From NCBI GenBank assembly GCA_037138335.1, contig JBAXIO010000006.1, positions 1 to 64,000 on the forward strand: a stretch of 64,000 nucleotides of DNA. Reading direction: 5' to 3'. The notes beneath the pieces were generated by a model. The model was not told where the DNA came from. It ran no database searches and saw only the letters and a list, made by a program, of their open reading frames with translations. How positions within the stretch are numbered: the stretch's first letter is position 1; the number at the start of each line of letters is the position of its first letter. The stretch comes from CAIRDP01 sp037138335. Lineage in GTDB: Bacteria > Bacteroidota > Bacteroidia > Bacteroidales > FEN-979. Both the position numbers and the translations under genes were made by a program. Below are positions 34,933 to 44,091 of this stretch, in pieces.

Positions 34933-37932
34933 ATGAAGAAACGTGTACTTTGGTTGCGTTACCTGATTCTTTTCTTCGCCTTAGCGTCAGCATCTATTGC
35001 TTATGCCCAGGAGATTACGGTTTCGGGTAAAGTAACAGATGCGACAGATGGAAGTTTACTCCCTGGGGTAACTATCGCTGTTAAAAATACGACAACAGGT
35101 ACTGTTACAGATATTGACGGAAAATACTCCATCAAAGTCAAGAAGGATGCAGTGCTTGTTTTTTCCTATGTCGGTTACATGGCACAGGAAATTACAGTTA
35201 CGGAACCACGGACCCTCGATATATCGATGTCGGTAGGGACGAAGAGTCTTAATGAGGTTGTCGTTATCGGTTACGGTACAGTAAAAAAGTCTGATGCTAC
35301 AGGATCTGTTGCTGCACTCAGCAGCAAGGATTTTAACCAGGGAGCTATTCAATCTCCCCAACAGTTGATCGTTGGGAAAATAGCCGGTGTGCAGGTTACT
35401 ACAACCGGTGGTGCACCTGGTGGTGATGCTATCATCCGTATACGTGGTGGTTCTTCAATCAATGCTAACAACGATCCTTTGCTTGTTGTTGACGGTGTCG
35501 CCATTGACAATGCCTCCACTTCGGGTGCCCGCAGTACTCTTGGCATGCTGAACCCTGATGATATCGAAACATATACCGTTCTGAAAGATGCTTCTGCAAC
35601 CGCAATTTACGGTTCACGTGCATCCAATGGTGTTATCATCATAACAACCAAAAAAGGAGCAACCGGTGCAAAGAAATTCGGCCTTGAATATTCAGGTAAT
35701 ATTTCTATCTCAACTGTCCCGAAAACTATCGGTGTGTATAATGGCGATGATTTCCGCGCCCTGGTTTTACAGAGGTACCCGAACACTCCTGGTGTGGATA
35801 CCCTTCTTGGTAAATCCAACACCGACTGGCAGAAACAAATTTACAAGACGGCCATCGGAACCGACCATAACCTGGCATTTACCGGGGCGGTCAGCACGAT
35901 GCCGTACCGCGTTTCCATAGGATACTCATACCAGGATGGTACGCTTCTTACCGATAATATGAGAAGGACGACCCTGGGAGCAACATTGAATCCTACTTTC
36001 TTTAAGAATTATCTGAAAGTAAACATCAATGCCAAATACATGAATGAAAAGAACAAGTTTGCCGACCAGTCTGCAATAGGCGATGCTGTGGCATTTGACC
36101 CGACCCAGGAAGTTTATGCATACGGTAACAAGGCACAGACCATACCAAATGCATACGGCGGCTTTTGGGCATGGCTGCAACCAAATTCTGATCCTGTTAC
36201 CACGGCAACTACAAACCCTGTTGCACGCCTTAAACTCACTGATGACAAATCTACAGTTAGCAGGTTCCTTGGGAATGCACAGTTCGATTATAAACTTCAT
36301 TTTTTCCCCGATCTAAGGGTCAACCTGAACCTTGGTATGGATTATTCCTGGAGCAAGGGAGCAAAGTATGTCCCCACGTATGCCACTTGGCAATATGTAA
36401 ACCACGGAGTTTCCAACACGTATGATCAGACCAAAAAGAACAGCCTGCTCGATTTTTATCTCAGTTATATGAAGGATGTTAAGAGCATCAGCAGTAAATT
36501 CGATGTAATGGCCGGTTATTCCTGGCAGCATTTCTGGGTGAATAATAATAACTACAATGGCAATGTGCCTCACGACAGTGCTCACGCCGATACCATTATA
36601 GTAAAACAGGAGTATTACCTTGTTTCTTTCTACGGACGTTTCAATTATACCTTTAAAAACAGGTACCTGCTTACTGCAACTCTTCGTGATGACGGTTCAT
36701 CAAGGTTTTCAAAAAGCAAACGTTGGGGGTTATTCCCTTCAGTTGCTCTTGGATGGAAAATCAATGATGAGAAGTTCCTCAGGGATTCAAAAGTTGTTTC
36801 ACAGTTAAAACTGAGATTGGGCTGGGGACAGACTGGTCAGCAGGACATCTCGAACAACTGGTATCCTTACCTTCCGATTTATACCCAAAGCGACAGGTTC
36901 TCAATGTACCAGTTCGGGAATGTCTGGTACCGGACTTTACGGCCCGATGCATACGACCCCAATATCAAATGGGAAACCACCTCTACCTGGAACGCCGGAA
37001 TTGATCTTGGTTTCCTGAAGGACCGGATAACTGCATCGGTTGATTATTTCTATAAGAACACCAAGGATATGTTGAACTTCATCCCTGTACCTGCCGGAAC
37101 CAACCTTTCCAACTATGTTTGGACAAACGTTGGAAGCATGAACAATACAGGCTTTGAATTCACTCTCGATGTTAAGCCCATTGTAACCAAGGACTGGAAT
37201 TGGGACATCGGCTTCAATGCCACAACATACAAGAATAAAATCACCAAACTGAATATTTCTGACGATCCTAACTATCCCGGTGTTATGGTTGGCGGGATTG
37301 CCGGGGGCGTTGGTAATACGGTTCAGATCTACAAGGTTGGATATCCTATCAATTCATTTTATGTATACCAGCAGGTATATGATAAAAATGACAACCCGGT
37401 TGAAGGCTTATATGTTGACAGGAATGGCGATGGCAAAATTACACCTGCCGACCTGTACTGCTATAAGAGTCCGAATCCTACCTTTACATTTGGTGTAAAT
37501 ACAAGGCTTACTTATAAAAAGTGGAGCCTCGCAGCCAGCGGTCATGCCAATATCGGAAATTACATGTATAACAACGTCGAAGCCAACAGGGCAGTGTATG
37601 CCAATATATTCCGCGCCAACGGTCCGTGGCTTGGTAATGTTACCACTTCCGTCACTAACACAGGCTTTACAAATAATCAGTATCTCTCCGATTATTATGT
37701 ACAGAATGCTTCCTTCTTTAAGCTTGACTACCTTTCACTGGCCTATAACTTTGGTAACCTTGTAAAGAATACTCTTAATCTTGGTATTTCCTTTACAGTG
37801 AACAATGTTTTCACAATTACCAAGTACAAGGGCCTTGATCCTGAAGTGAACCTTGGATCAACCTTAGGTATTGATAACAATATGTATCCAAGATCAAGGG
37901 TGTATGTTATAGGTGTTAGTCTTAAGTTATAA
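34933..37932 (+). CDS. susC: SusC-family TonB-dependent outer-membrane transporter
   Basis: The 999-residue protein has a signal peptide (ending AYAQ), an N-terminal CarboxypepD-reg domain (about 27-105: VSGKVTDATDGSLLPGV), a TonB box-like LNEVVVIGYG (about 107-116), a plug domain (VAGVQVTT-like, IRIRGGSS, LLVVDGV) and a 22-strand barrel ending in VIGVSLKL. SusC proteins import oligosaccharides across the outer membrane with the SusD lid. The starch-type SusD and SusE downstream and the amylases around it indicate malto-oligosaccharides. The gap to susD is 17 bases. Confidence 0.95.
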   Translation: MKKRVLWLRYLILFFALASASIAYAQEITVSGKVTDATDGSLLPGVTIAVKNTTTGTVTDIDGKYSIKVKKDAVLVFSYVGYMAQEITVTEPRTLDISMSVGTKSLNEVVVIGYGTVKKSDATGSVAALSSKDFNQGAIQSPQQLIVGKIAGVQVTTTGGAPGGDAIIRIRGGSSINANNDPLLVVDGVAIDNASTSGARSTLGMLNPDDIETYTVLKDASATAIYGSRASNGVIIITTKKGATGAKKFGLEYSGNISISTVPKTIGVYNGDDFRALVLQRYPNTPGVDTLLGKSNTDWQKQIYKTAIGTDHNLAFTGAVSTMPYRVSIGYSYQDGTLLTDNMRRTTLGATLNPTFFKNYLKVNINAKYMNEKNKFADQSAIGDAVAFDPTQEVYAYGNKAQTIPNAYGGFWAWLQPNSDPVTTATTNPVARLKLTDDKSTVSRFLGNAQFDYKLHFFPDLRVNLNLGMDYSWSKGAKYVPTYATWQYVNHGVSNTYDQTKKNSLLDFYLSYMKDVKSISSKFDVMAGYSWQHFWVNNNNYNGNVPHDSAHADTIIVKQEYYLVSFYGRFNYTFKNRYLLTATLRDDGSSRFSKSKRWGLFPSVALGWKINDEKFLRDSKVVSQLKLRLGWGQTGQQDISNNWYPYLPIYTQSDRFSMYQFGNVWYRTLRPDAYDPNIKWETTSTWNAGIDLGFLKDRITASVDYFYKNTKDMLNFIPVPAGTNLSNYVWTNVGSMNNTGFEFTLDVKPIVTKDWNWDIGFNATTYKNKITKLNISDDPNYPGVMVGGIAGGVGNTVQIYKVGYPINSFYVYQQVYDKNDNPVEGLYVDRNGDGKITPADLYCYKSPNPTFTFGVNTRLTYKKWSLAASGHANIGNYMYNNVEANRAVYANIFRANGPWLGNVTTSVTNTGFTNNQYLSDYYVQNASFFKLDYLSLAYNFGNLVKNTLNLGISFTVNNVFTITKYKGLDPEVNLGSTLGIDNNMYPRSRVYVIGVSLKL

Positions 37933-37949
37933 CATTAAAAAATAGAAAG

Positions 37950-40148
37950 ATGAAACGAATATTAAAAATAACATTCATTGTAACAGCGCTGACGCTGTTC
38001 TTCGCCTCCTGCGTGAAGGATTTGAATACCACACCTATTAATCCAAAGCTGATAACCCCGGAAAATGCCTATGCAACAGCTGCCGGGTACAAACAGGTTT
38101 TGGCAAAATGCTATGCAGGCCTTTCAGTATCAGGTCAGCAGGGCCCTGCAGGAACTCCCGATATCAGTGGGATTGATGAAGGGTTCGGAGAATATCTTCG
38201 TGCTTACTACTATCACCAGGAACTTACTACTGATGAAGCAGTTGTGTCATGGAATGACTTCACAATCAGGGATCTGCATAAGCAGAACTGGGGGTCTGGC
38301 GATGTCTATGTAGCAGCCATGTATTACAGGATCTTTTACCAGATCAGTCTCTGCAATGAATTCATCAGGGAATCACAGGACAGTAAACTGGATTCACGTG
38401 GAATCAGCGGACAGGATAAGATCAATTGTCAGTTATACCGTGCAGAAGCCCGTTTTCTAAGGGCTTTAAGCTATTGGCATGCCATTGACTTGTTTGGCAG
38501 TGTTCCTTTTGTCACTGAGAATGACGAACCGGGAAAATTCTTTCCAACTCAGATTAGCCGTGCAGATCTCTTTACGTATATTGAGAAGGAAATTGTAGCG
38601 ATTGAACCTTTATTGATTGATGCACGTGCCAATGAGTATGGACGTGCTGATAAAGGCGCTTTGTGGACTCTCGCCGCCAAACTTTATCTGAATGCCGAAG
38701 TATACATCGGTACTCCCAAATACACTGAATGTATAACTTATTGCACAAAAGTTATTGGAGCAGGTTACACTCTTGAACCCAAGTATAAAAACCTATTCCT
38801 GGCCGATAATAACACCAGCAACGAAATCATTTTTCCCATTGAATATGACGGGTTTAAAACACAAACATGGGGAGGAACTACATTCTTAGTTCTTGGTGGA
38901 ATTGGTGGTAGCATGGTACCGGCAGATTATGGGATGGGAGTTAGCGGTTGGGGTGGTACTCGTACTACCAAACCTATTGTCCAGCTCTTTTATCCTGACC
39001 TGAAAAATGGCCTTTACCATTCAGCTACACCTCCCAAGAATACCAAGGCTTATCCGCTTGTTTATTGCCCCGGTAGTTATCAGGGATGGGATCCTACCAA
39101 CACTTCGACGGTAATTGCATCCAAAGCAAGTGACAGTAAATACGAAGGCTACCTTTATATGGCAAATACAAACCAGCAATTTAAATTCTGTACCACACCA
39201 AGCTGGGACCACAATTTCGGAGGCACAAACGGAACACTTGTACCCAATGGCGATAATATTAATGTAGCTGACGCTGGGTATTACAAAGTCAATATTGACA
39301 CTGCTGCCCTTACTTATTCTGTGGTTAAAACCACATGGGCAGTGATTGGCGATGCAACTCCGGGTGGATGGTCTAACGATACACCAATGGCCTATGATGC
39401 AGCCTCAAACACATGGACCATTACTGTAGACCTGGTTAAGGGCGGACTGAAATTCCGTGCCAATGGCGGATGGGATATCAATTACGGAGACAATGGTGCC
39501 AATGGTACCCTGGAAGAGGGTGGCGATAACATTGCGATTCCTGAAGCAGGTACCTATCTCATTACCATGAAACTTGGAATTCCCGACTATACATACATTC
39601 TTAGCATGCATAGTTATGACCACAGGGCAATGTTCTGGAGTGACGGACAAAATCTTGAGATCAATGATGTTGGGGTATTCACTGACGGATATGCTGTAAC
39701 CAAGTTCAAAAACCTGACCCAGGCAGGGGTGGCCGGTTCAAGTCCTCAATTCCCTGATACTGACTTCCCAATGTTCAGGTTGGCTGATGTTTATCTGATG
39801 TATGCCGAAGCTGTTCTCAGAGGTGGTGGAGGTGGCAGTTCTGATGGAGCTCTTGGTTATGTCAATGCAATACGTGAAAGAGCATATGGAGATCAGGCTG
39901 GAAATATAACATCTGCTCAACTCACTCTGCCCTTTATACTTAACGAAAGAGGACGGGAATTGCTGTGGGAGTGCCAACGCAGAACCGATCTGGTGCGATT
40001 TGGGCAATTCACTTCAGGCAGTTATGTATGGCCTTGGAAAGGCGGGGTGAAAAATGGTGCGCCAACAAGCGCCATGTATAATATCTTCCCGATTCCTTCA
40101 TCCGATGTGTCTGCAAATCCAAACCTGAAGCAAAATCCCGGATATTAA
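37950..40148 (+). CDS. susD: SusD-family lipoprotein with two SusE-type starch-binding modules inserted
   Basis: The 732-residue lipoprotein (Cys21 in FASCVKD) has the SusD TPR-like core in two parts, about 22-363 and 552-732. The second part opens with DHRAMFWSDGQ and goes on to FPMFRLADVYLMYAEA and the NERGRELLWECQRRTDL end typical of starch-type SusD. Between them, about 364-551 (39039-39602), lie two modules that are not part of SusD: YPLVYCPGSYQGW...YSVVK and WAVIGDATPGGW...YTYIL. These align module by module with the C-terminal half of the next gene, susE. Ordinary SusD proteins are about 530-550 residues, matching this protein minus the insert. The reading frame is open throughout, so this is a real fusion. 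Confidence 0.93.
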   Translation: MKRILKITFIVTALTLFFASCVKDLNTTPINPKLITPENAYATAAGYKQVLAKCYAGLSVSGQQGPAGTPDISGIDEGFGEYLRAYYYHQELTTDEAVVSWNDFTIRDLHKQNWGSGDVYVAAMYYRIFYQISLCNEFIRESQDSKLDSRGISGQDKINCQLYRAEARFLRALSYWHAIDLFGSVPFVTENDEPGKFFPTQISRADLFTYIEKEIVAIEPLLIDARANEYGRADKGALWTLAAKLYLNAEVYIGTPKYTECITYCTKVIGAGYTLEPKYKNLFLADNNTSNEIIFPIEYDGFKTQTWGGTTFLVLGGIGGSMVPADYGMGVSGWGGTRTTKPIVQLFYPDLKNGLYHSATPPKNTKAYPLVYCPGSYQGWDPTNTSTVIASKASDSKYEGYLYMANTNQQFKFCTTPSWDHNFGGTNGTLVPNGDNINVADAGYYKVNIDTAALTYSVVKTTWAVIGDATPGGWSNDTPMAYDAASNTWTITVDLVKGGLKFRANGGWDINYGDNGANGTLEEGGDNIAIPEAGTYLITMKLGIPDYTYILSMHSYDHRAMFWSDGQNLEINDVGVFTDGYAVTKFKNLTQAGVAGSSPQFPDTDFPMFRLADVYLMYAEAVLRGGGGGSSDGALGYVNAIRERAYGDQAGNITSAQLTLPFILNERGRELLWECQRRTDLVRFGQFTSGSYVWPWKGGVKNGAPTSAMYNIFPIPSSDVSANPNLKQNPGY

Positions 40149-40168
40149 TAAGTTAAAACACAGATATT

Positions 40169-41212
40169 ATGAAAAAAATAACAATATTAATACTGGTTCT
40201 TGGTCTTATAAGTGTCCTTTCGTGTAAAAAGGATGAGACCAAAGCCACACTTAGCGCTACGCCGAATGCCTCAGTTTTAAATCTTGCAAGTGGGGCACAG
40301 ATAGTTCTGAAGAAGAGCGATTCGGCGGTTCTGATTCCATTTACCTGGACGGCCTCCGATTTTGGTCAGCCGCTTGAAATAGGCTACACAGTCGAGATGG
40401 ACCTGGCCGGCAATAATTTTAAAAATGCCAATACGGTTGTGCAAACAAAAAGCTTATTGGGAGCTAGCATAAGTACGTATGACCTTAACCAGAAGATCCT
40501 CCCTCTGGAGTATGATCCGAAGAACCCAACTCCGTTGAACATGGAATTCAGGGTTACTGCCATCATCAATGCAAATATTACGCCACTATACTCAGTTGTC
40601 ATTCCTCAGACTATTACGCCATTCTTCGTGAAAATAGTTTATCCTATCCTTTTCGTGCCCGGAAGCTACCAGGGCTGGAATCCCGCTGATTCCTCCACTA
40701 CGATAGCATCTTTGGCATTCAATGGGAAATATGAAGGATATCTCTGGATGGGTATCGACGATGCCCAGTTCAAATATTGCCAGGGAAACAGCTGGACAAC
40801 CAACTGGGGTGATGATGGTGCCGACGGCACTCTTAATCCCAATGGCGCAAATATTGCCTCCGGTTTGCATGGTTACTATAAACTCAATGTCGACCTCCCC
40901 AACCTGAAACATACTTTCCTGCTGACCAAATGGTCGGTGATCGGAGACGCTACACCAGGTGGATGGGATACTGATACTGATATGGCTTATGATTCCATTG
41001 CAAAGACCTGGAAGGCCACGCTGAACCTTACTGCAGCCGGCCTGAAATTCCGTGCCAACCATGCGTGGGATCTGAACTATGGCGATGATGGAACCAATAC
41101 CGGCAAACTTTCGAGCGGTGGTGCCAACATCACAATTTCTGCAGCCGGGAACTATACAGTTACTCTTAACCTGAGCCAGCCTGTTTACAAATATCAGCTG
41201 AAAAAAAACTAG
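40169..41212 (+). CDS. susE: SusE/SusF-type starch-binding outer-membrane lipoprotein
   Basis: The 347-residue lipoprotein (Cys19 in SVLSCKKDE) has an N-terminal SusE Ig-like domain (about 25-150: VLKKSDSAVLIPFTWTASDF) and two starch-binding modules (about 156-252 and 255-345) with the marks PGSYQGWNP and GDATPGGWD, AGLKFRANHAWDLNYGD. SusE proteins sit on the cell surface and hold starch near SusC/D. The two modules match those inserted in the preceding SusD at roughly every second residue. It starts 20 bases after susD and is followed by a strong terminator. Confidence 0.93.
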   Translation: MKKITILILVLGLISVLSCKKDETKATLSATPNASVLNLASGAQIVLKKSDSAVLIPFTWTASDFGQPLEIGYTVEMDLAGNNFKNANTVVQTKSLLGASISTYDLNQKILPLEYDPKNPTPLNMEFRVTAIINANITPLYSVVIPQTITPFFVKIVYPILFVPGSYQGWNPADSSTTIASLAFNGKYEGYLWMGIDDAQFKYCQGNSWTTNWGDDGADGTLNPNGANIASGLHGYYKLNVDLPNLKHTFLLTKWSVIGDATPGGWDTDTDMAYDSIAKTWKATLNLTAAGLKFRANHAWDLNYGDDGTNTGKLSSGGANITISAAGNYTVTLNLSQPVYKYQLKKN

Positions 41213-41230
41213 AATTAATTTCCAATATTA

Positions 41231-41265
41231 AAAAGAGGCTGAACCTTTCCGGTTCAGCCTCTTTT
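41231..41265. terminator. Bidirectional Rho-independent terminator between susCDE and the converging operon
   Basis: A 15-bp stem AAAAGAGGCTGAACC/GGTTCAGCCTCTTTT with loop TTTCC is followed by a long T-run on the plus strand and by TTTTTAATATT on the minus strand, so it can end transcripts from both sides. Confidence 0.92.
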
Positions 41266-41289
41266 TTTTTTCGTTGCAAACAGGCCGGG

Positions 41290-42219
41290 TTATTTCCCCC
41301 CTGAAGATAACAGGAATTCAAGAGGGATATAAAACCGCCTGGCCCAGGCCTTCTCAGAGTGGTTTGCCCCGGGAAATTCCCTGGTCATCCAGTTTTTTGA
41401 AGTATAACCCTTTGACTTCATGATTGCATCGGCCTGGACCTGGAATGGTTTGTACATGCTGTCGAGGGTCTGGTCACCGTAATCAAAATAAATTTTATGT
41501 GAAGAAGGATCGGGGAGATGTGCATTAAGGTAACTCATAAATGCAGCTGGTACCGGGTTGTTCTGGGTGCCGAAGGTCCCGGGCCAGTGGGTCGAAAGGC
41601 AGGCAGCTCCCCCGAATATACCGGGATATTCGCAAATGGCATAAAGACTGATCAGTCCGCCCATGCTTGAACCTGCAATAAACGTATTTCCCCTGTCGCT
41701 GTATGTTGAAAAAGCGCTGTCGATAAATGGCTTCAGCTCCTTTACAAGGAATTCCAGGTAACGGTCAGACTGCACATTGGCCGCAAACAATGCTTCCGTC
41801 TTTGTCCTGGTGGAAGCATAAATTGTATCCTGCTGCTTTTTTGTCAATGACTCGAAAGGCTTTTGAGGGAAATACTCTGAATGCCTGAACTTCCCGTTAT
41901 TCCAGATCCCCACCACGATGCAGCCACGGATCTTTTTCTTTTTAATCAGCCTACCAACCGTCTCGTCAACGCCCCATTCCTGGTGGTTCCAGTTTGATGT
42001 ACTGTCGAAAAGCATCTGCCCGTCATGCATGTACAATACCGCATATTTTTTACCTGCTGCATAGCTCTCAGGGAGCCATACATCTATAGTCCTTGCAGCC
42101 ACAAACTGCGAATGGAAATTCTCAAACCGCTGGACCCTTCCTGAAGCAACACTCACCTGCTGGGAAAATGATTCCAGGGTAAATAAAAGCACGATTGTGA
42201 AAAACGCCGGTTTTTTCAT
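41290..42219 (-). CDS. Exported esterase, enterochelin-esterase-like alpha/beta hydrolase
   Basis: The 309-residue protein has a signal peptide (ending ESFSQ) and the esterase-D/Fes-like fold: RTIDVWLPESY (43-53), VLYMHDGQMLFD (61-72), GSSMGG with nucleophile Ser185, and GANHSEKAW near the C-terminus with the likely catalytic His. The family cuts esters such as siderophores or acylated sugars. In this operon a substrate such as acylated glucan is possible but not shown. It is the last gene of the 12-gene unit. Confidence 0.82.
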   Translation of the reverse strand: MKKPAFFTIVLLFTLESFSQQVSVASGRVQRFENFHSQFVAARTIDVWLPESYAAGKKYAVLYMHDGQMLFDSTSNWNHQEWGVDETVGRLIKKKKIRGCIVVGIWNNGKFRHSEYFPQKPFESLTKKQQDTIYASTRTKTEALFAANVQSDRYLEFLVKELKPFIDSAFSTYSDRGNTFIAGSSMGGLISLYAICEYPGIFGGAACLSTHWPGTFGTQNNPVPAAFMSYLNAHLPDPSSHKIYFDYGDQTLDSMYKPFQVQADAIMKSKGYTSKNWMTREFPGANHSEKAWARRFYIPLEFLLSSGGK

Positions 42220-42245
42220 GTCTGATAAATTTATAAGTGAGTACT

Positions 42246-44090
42246 TTACCTGCTTACAGGCTGCAATATAATTGCAGTGAAGGGCCCGATACTTGCTTTG
42301 CCTCCCTGAAAGTGCCTGTTGCTAAGGAGATCGGTGTATTCTCTTCCGCCTTCAATAATAAAATCCTGGGCTGAGTCCCCTGCATTGATCATGACGATAA
42401 GTTCATTTTTACCATCCGACCTTTTATAAACCAGTTTGCTCCCTTCGGCCAGCAGGAAATCAAATTTACCCTTGCTCAGGAGGGAATTGGCTTTCCGCAG
42501 GCGAATAAGCTTTTTGTAAAAATCAAACTGTTCCTGGTTGAACCCCACCGGGTCGAATGTTTTCTCCCCCGGCTGGTAGTTATTCCTGTATTCTGCATCA
42601 AACTTGTATTCTTTCCACCATAAAGGTTTGCGGCAATCGGGATCATCTTCACCCCACATCCCCATTTCCTCACCGTTCCAGATCTGGGGAGCCCCAACAG
42701 TGGTAAAAAGCCATGCCAGGTATAGCTTCAGCCTTTGATAAGTTTCAGGATCAGGTTTCCCCGTTTTATAGGAGGGGTTGTCACGTGGAAGGGCCTGGTA
42801 TTTATATTTGTTCGGATTATAGAAATCGGTCAGAAGCCTGGGTGCATCATGCGACGATGAAACATTCATCATCGCATACCGGTTTTCGGGCCTCAGCCTG
42901 TCCCACTGGAACTCAATACTGTCGCGGAACTGCTTTGCATCGATAGGGTAATCGTTTTTCGCAAAGAAATACCTCGCCGGCTTGTATACCTGGTAGAACA
43001 TAACGGCATCAAACACGTCGCCTTTGGTGTATGGAACAGGGTCCATCAGCCGATCGGGCCATTGCTCCCACCATATTTCTCCTATAAGATATGCATCAGG
43101 CTGGATAGAACGCACAAACTTCCTCCAGTCACGCCAGAAAACGAGCCCTATCTGGTCGGCAACATCCAATCTGAAACCGTCTATGCCTTTCGTTTTATCC
43201 CCGCCGGGAGCAAGCCAGCGTTTGGTTACTGCAAAAATATGCTGTTTGGCCCCGCGATTGATATCGCCTTCATAGGGATGGCCGTTTTCACGTTTGGTTG
43301 TTATGTTCACTTTTTTGATCTCCGGCAGGCTTGCAATTCCTACCCAGCCGCGGTATTTGAATTCGTTTTCAGGTGTTTTGGGATCATCAAAAGAAATAAT
43401 ATCATACCAGCCCTTATAGACCGAGGCAGATTGCTTTTTAAGAATGTCCTGCCATGCCCAGAACATTACCCCGGTATGGTTCCATGAGTAATCAAGAATT
43501 ACTTTCATCCCTCGTTTATGGGCTTCCGCTACGACTTTTAAAAATAATTTGTCGGCGGATGTCCATTTCCAGCTGGCCGGGTCTGCAGGGTTCTCAAGGG
43601 CAATTATCCGCTTGTCTCCTTCGGGGTCGGGGCCGAAATTTACATCTACATGATGGTAGGAACGGGCATCATACTTGTGCAGGGAAGGCGCATCATTGAT
43701 TGGATTGATGAAAATTGCGCTTACACCAAGGTCTTTCAGGTAATCAAGTTTGTCAAGGACTCCCTGCAGGTCCCCGCCGAACCTCCTGTACTGGAGATTG
43801 TCCATAAAAGGCTGGCCGGTTGATTTTGCCCAGTCTTCACCCTCAAACCAGTTATGTGTCCATGGAGTAACAGTCCAGCCCTGAGGGGCAAACTGCTTCA
43901 TCGGAGGGATGTTTATATCGTCCGGTTTGGGATCATTTTTCTTATCCCCGTTATTGAACCTCTCAACAAAGATCTGGTACCAGATGGCGGTTTTTGACCA
44001 TGCCGGTGGCTGGTCAGCCGGGGTTTTGCCTTCCTGGGCAAAAACTGTAAACTGGCAAAGCAGGGTTAATGCGATGATAGATCTTTTCAT
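42246..44090 (-). CDS. Exported GH13 alpha-amylase
   Basis: The 614-residue protein has a signal peptide (ending TVFAQ) without lipobox, so it is periplasmic or further exported. The GH13 barrel starts at AIWYQIFVERFNNGD; catalytic residues are Asp309 (GFRLD), Glu338 (IGEIWW) and Asp415 (SSSHD). The order resembles cyclomaltodextrinase or alpha-amylase types that act on short glucans. One base separates it from the GH127-like gene upstream. Confidence 0.9.
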   Translation of the reverse strand: MKRSIIALTLLCQFTVFAQEGKTPADQPPAWSKTAIWYQIFVERFNNGDKKNDPKPDDINIPPMKQFAPQGWTVTPWTHNWFEGEDWAKSTGQPFMDNLQYRRFGGDLQGVLDKLDYLKDLGVSAIFINPINDAPSLHKYDARSYHHVDVNFGPDPEGDKRIIALENPADPASWKWTSADKLFLKVVAEAHKRGMKVILDYSWNHTGVMFWAWQDILKKQSASVYKGWYDIISFDDPKTPENEFKYRGWVGIASLPEIKKVNITTKRENGHPYEGDINRGAKQHIFAVTKRWLAPGGDKTKGIDGFRLDVADQIGLVFWRDWRKFVRSIQPDAYLIGEIWWEQWPDRLMDPVPYTKGDVFDAVMFYQVYKPARYFFAKNDYPIDAKQFRDSIEFQWDRLRPENRYAMMNVSSSHDAPRLLTDFYNPNKYKYQALPRDNPSYKTGKPDPETYQRLKLYLAWLFTTVGAPQIWNGEEMGMWGEDDPDCRKPLWWKEYKFDAEYRNNYQPGEKTFDPVGFNQEQFDFYKKLIRLRKANSLLSKGKFDFLLAEGSKLVYKRSDGKNELIVMINAGDSAQDFIIEGGREYTDLLSNRHFQGGKASIGPFTAIILQPVSR

Positions 44091-44091
44091 A

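Noticed and set aside
38950..39700. susD as two genes or an assembly error
   Set aside because: The frame is open across both junctions, and the inserted modules differ at many positions from those in susE, which argues against a mis-joined copy of susE.
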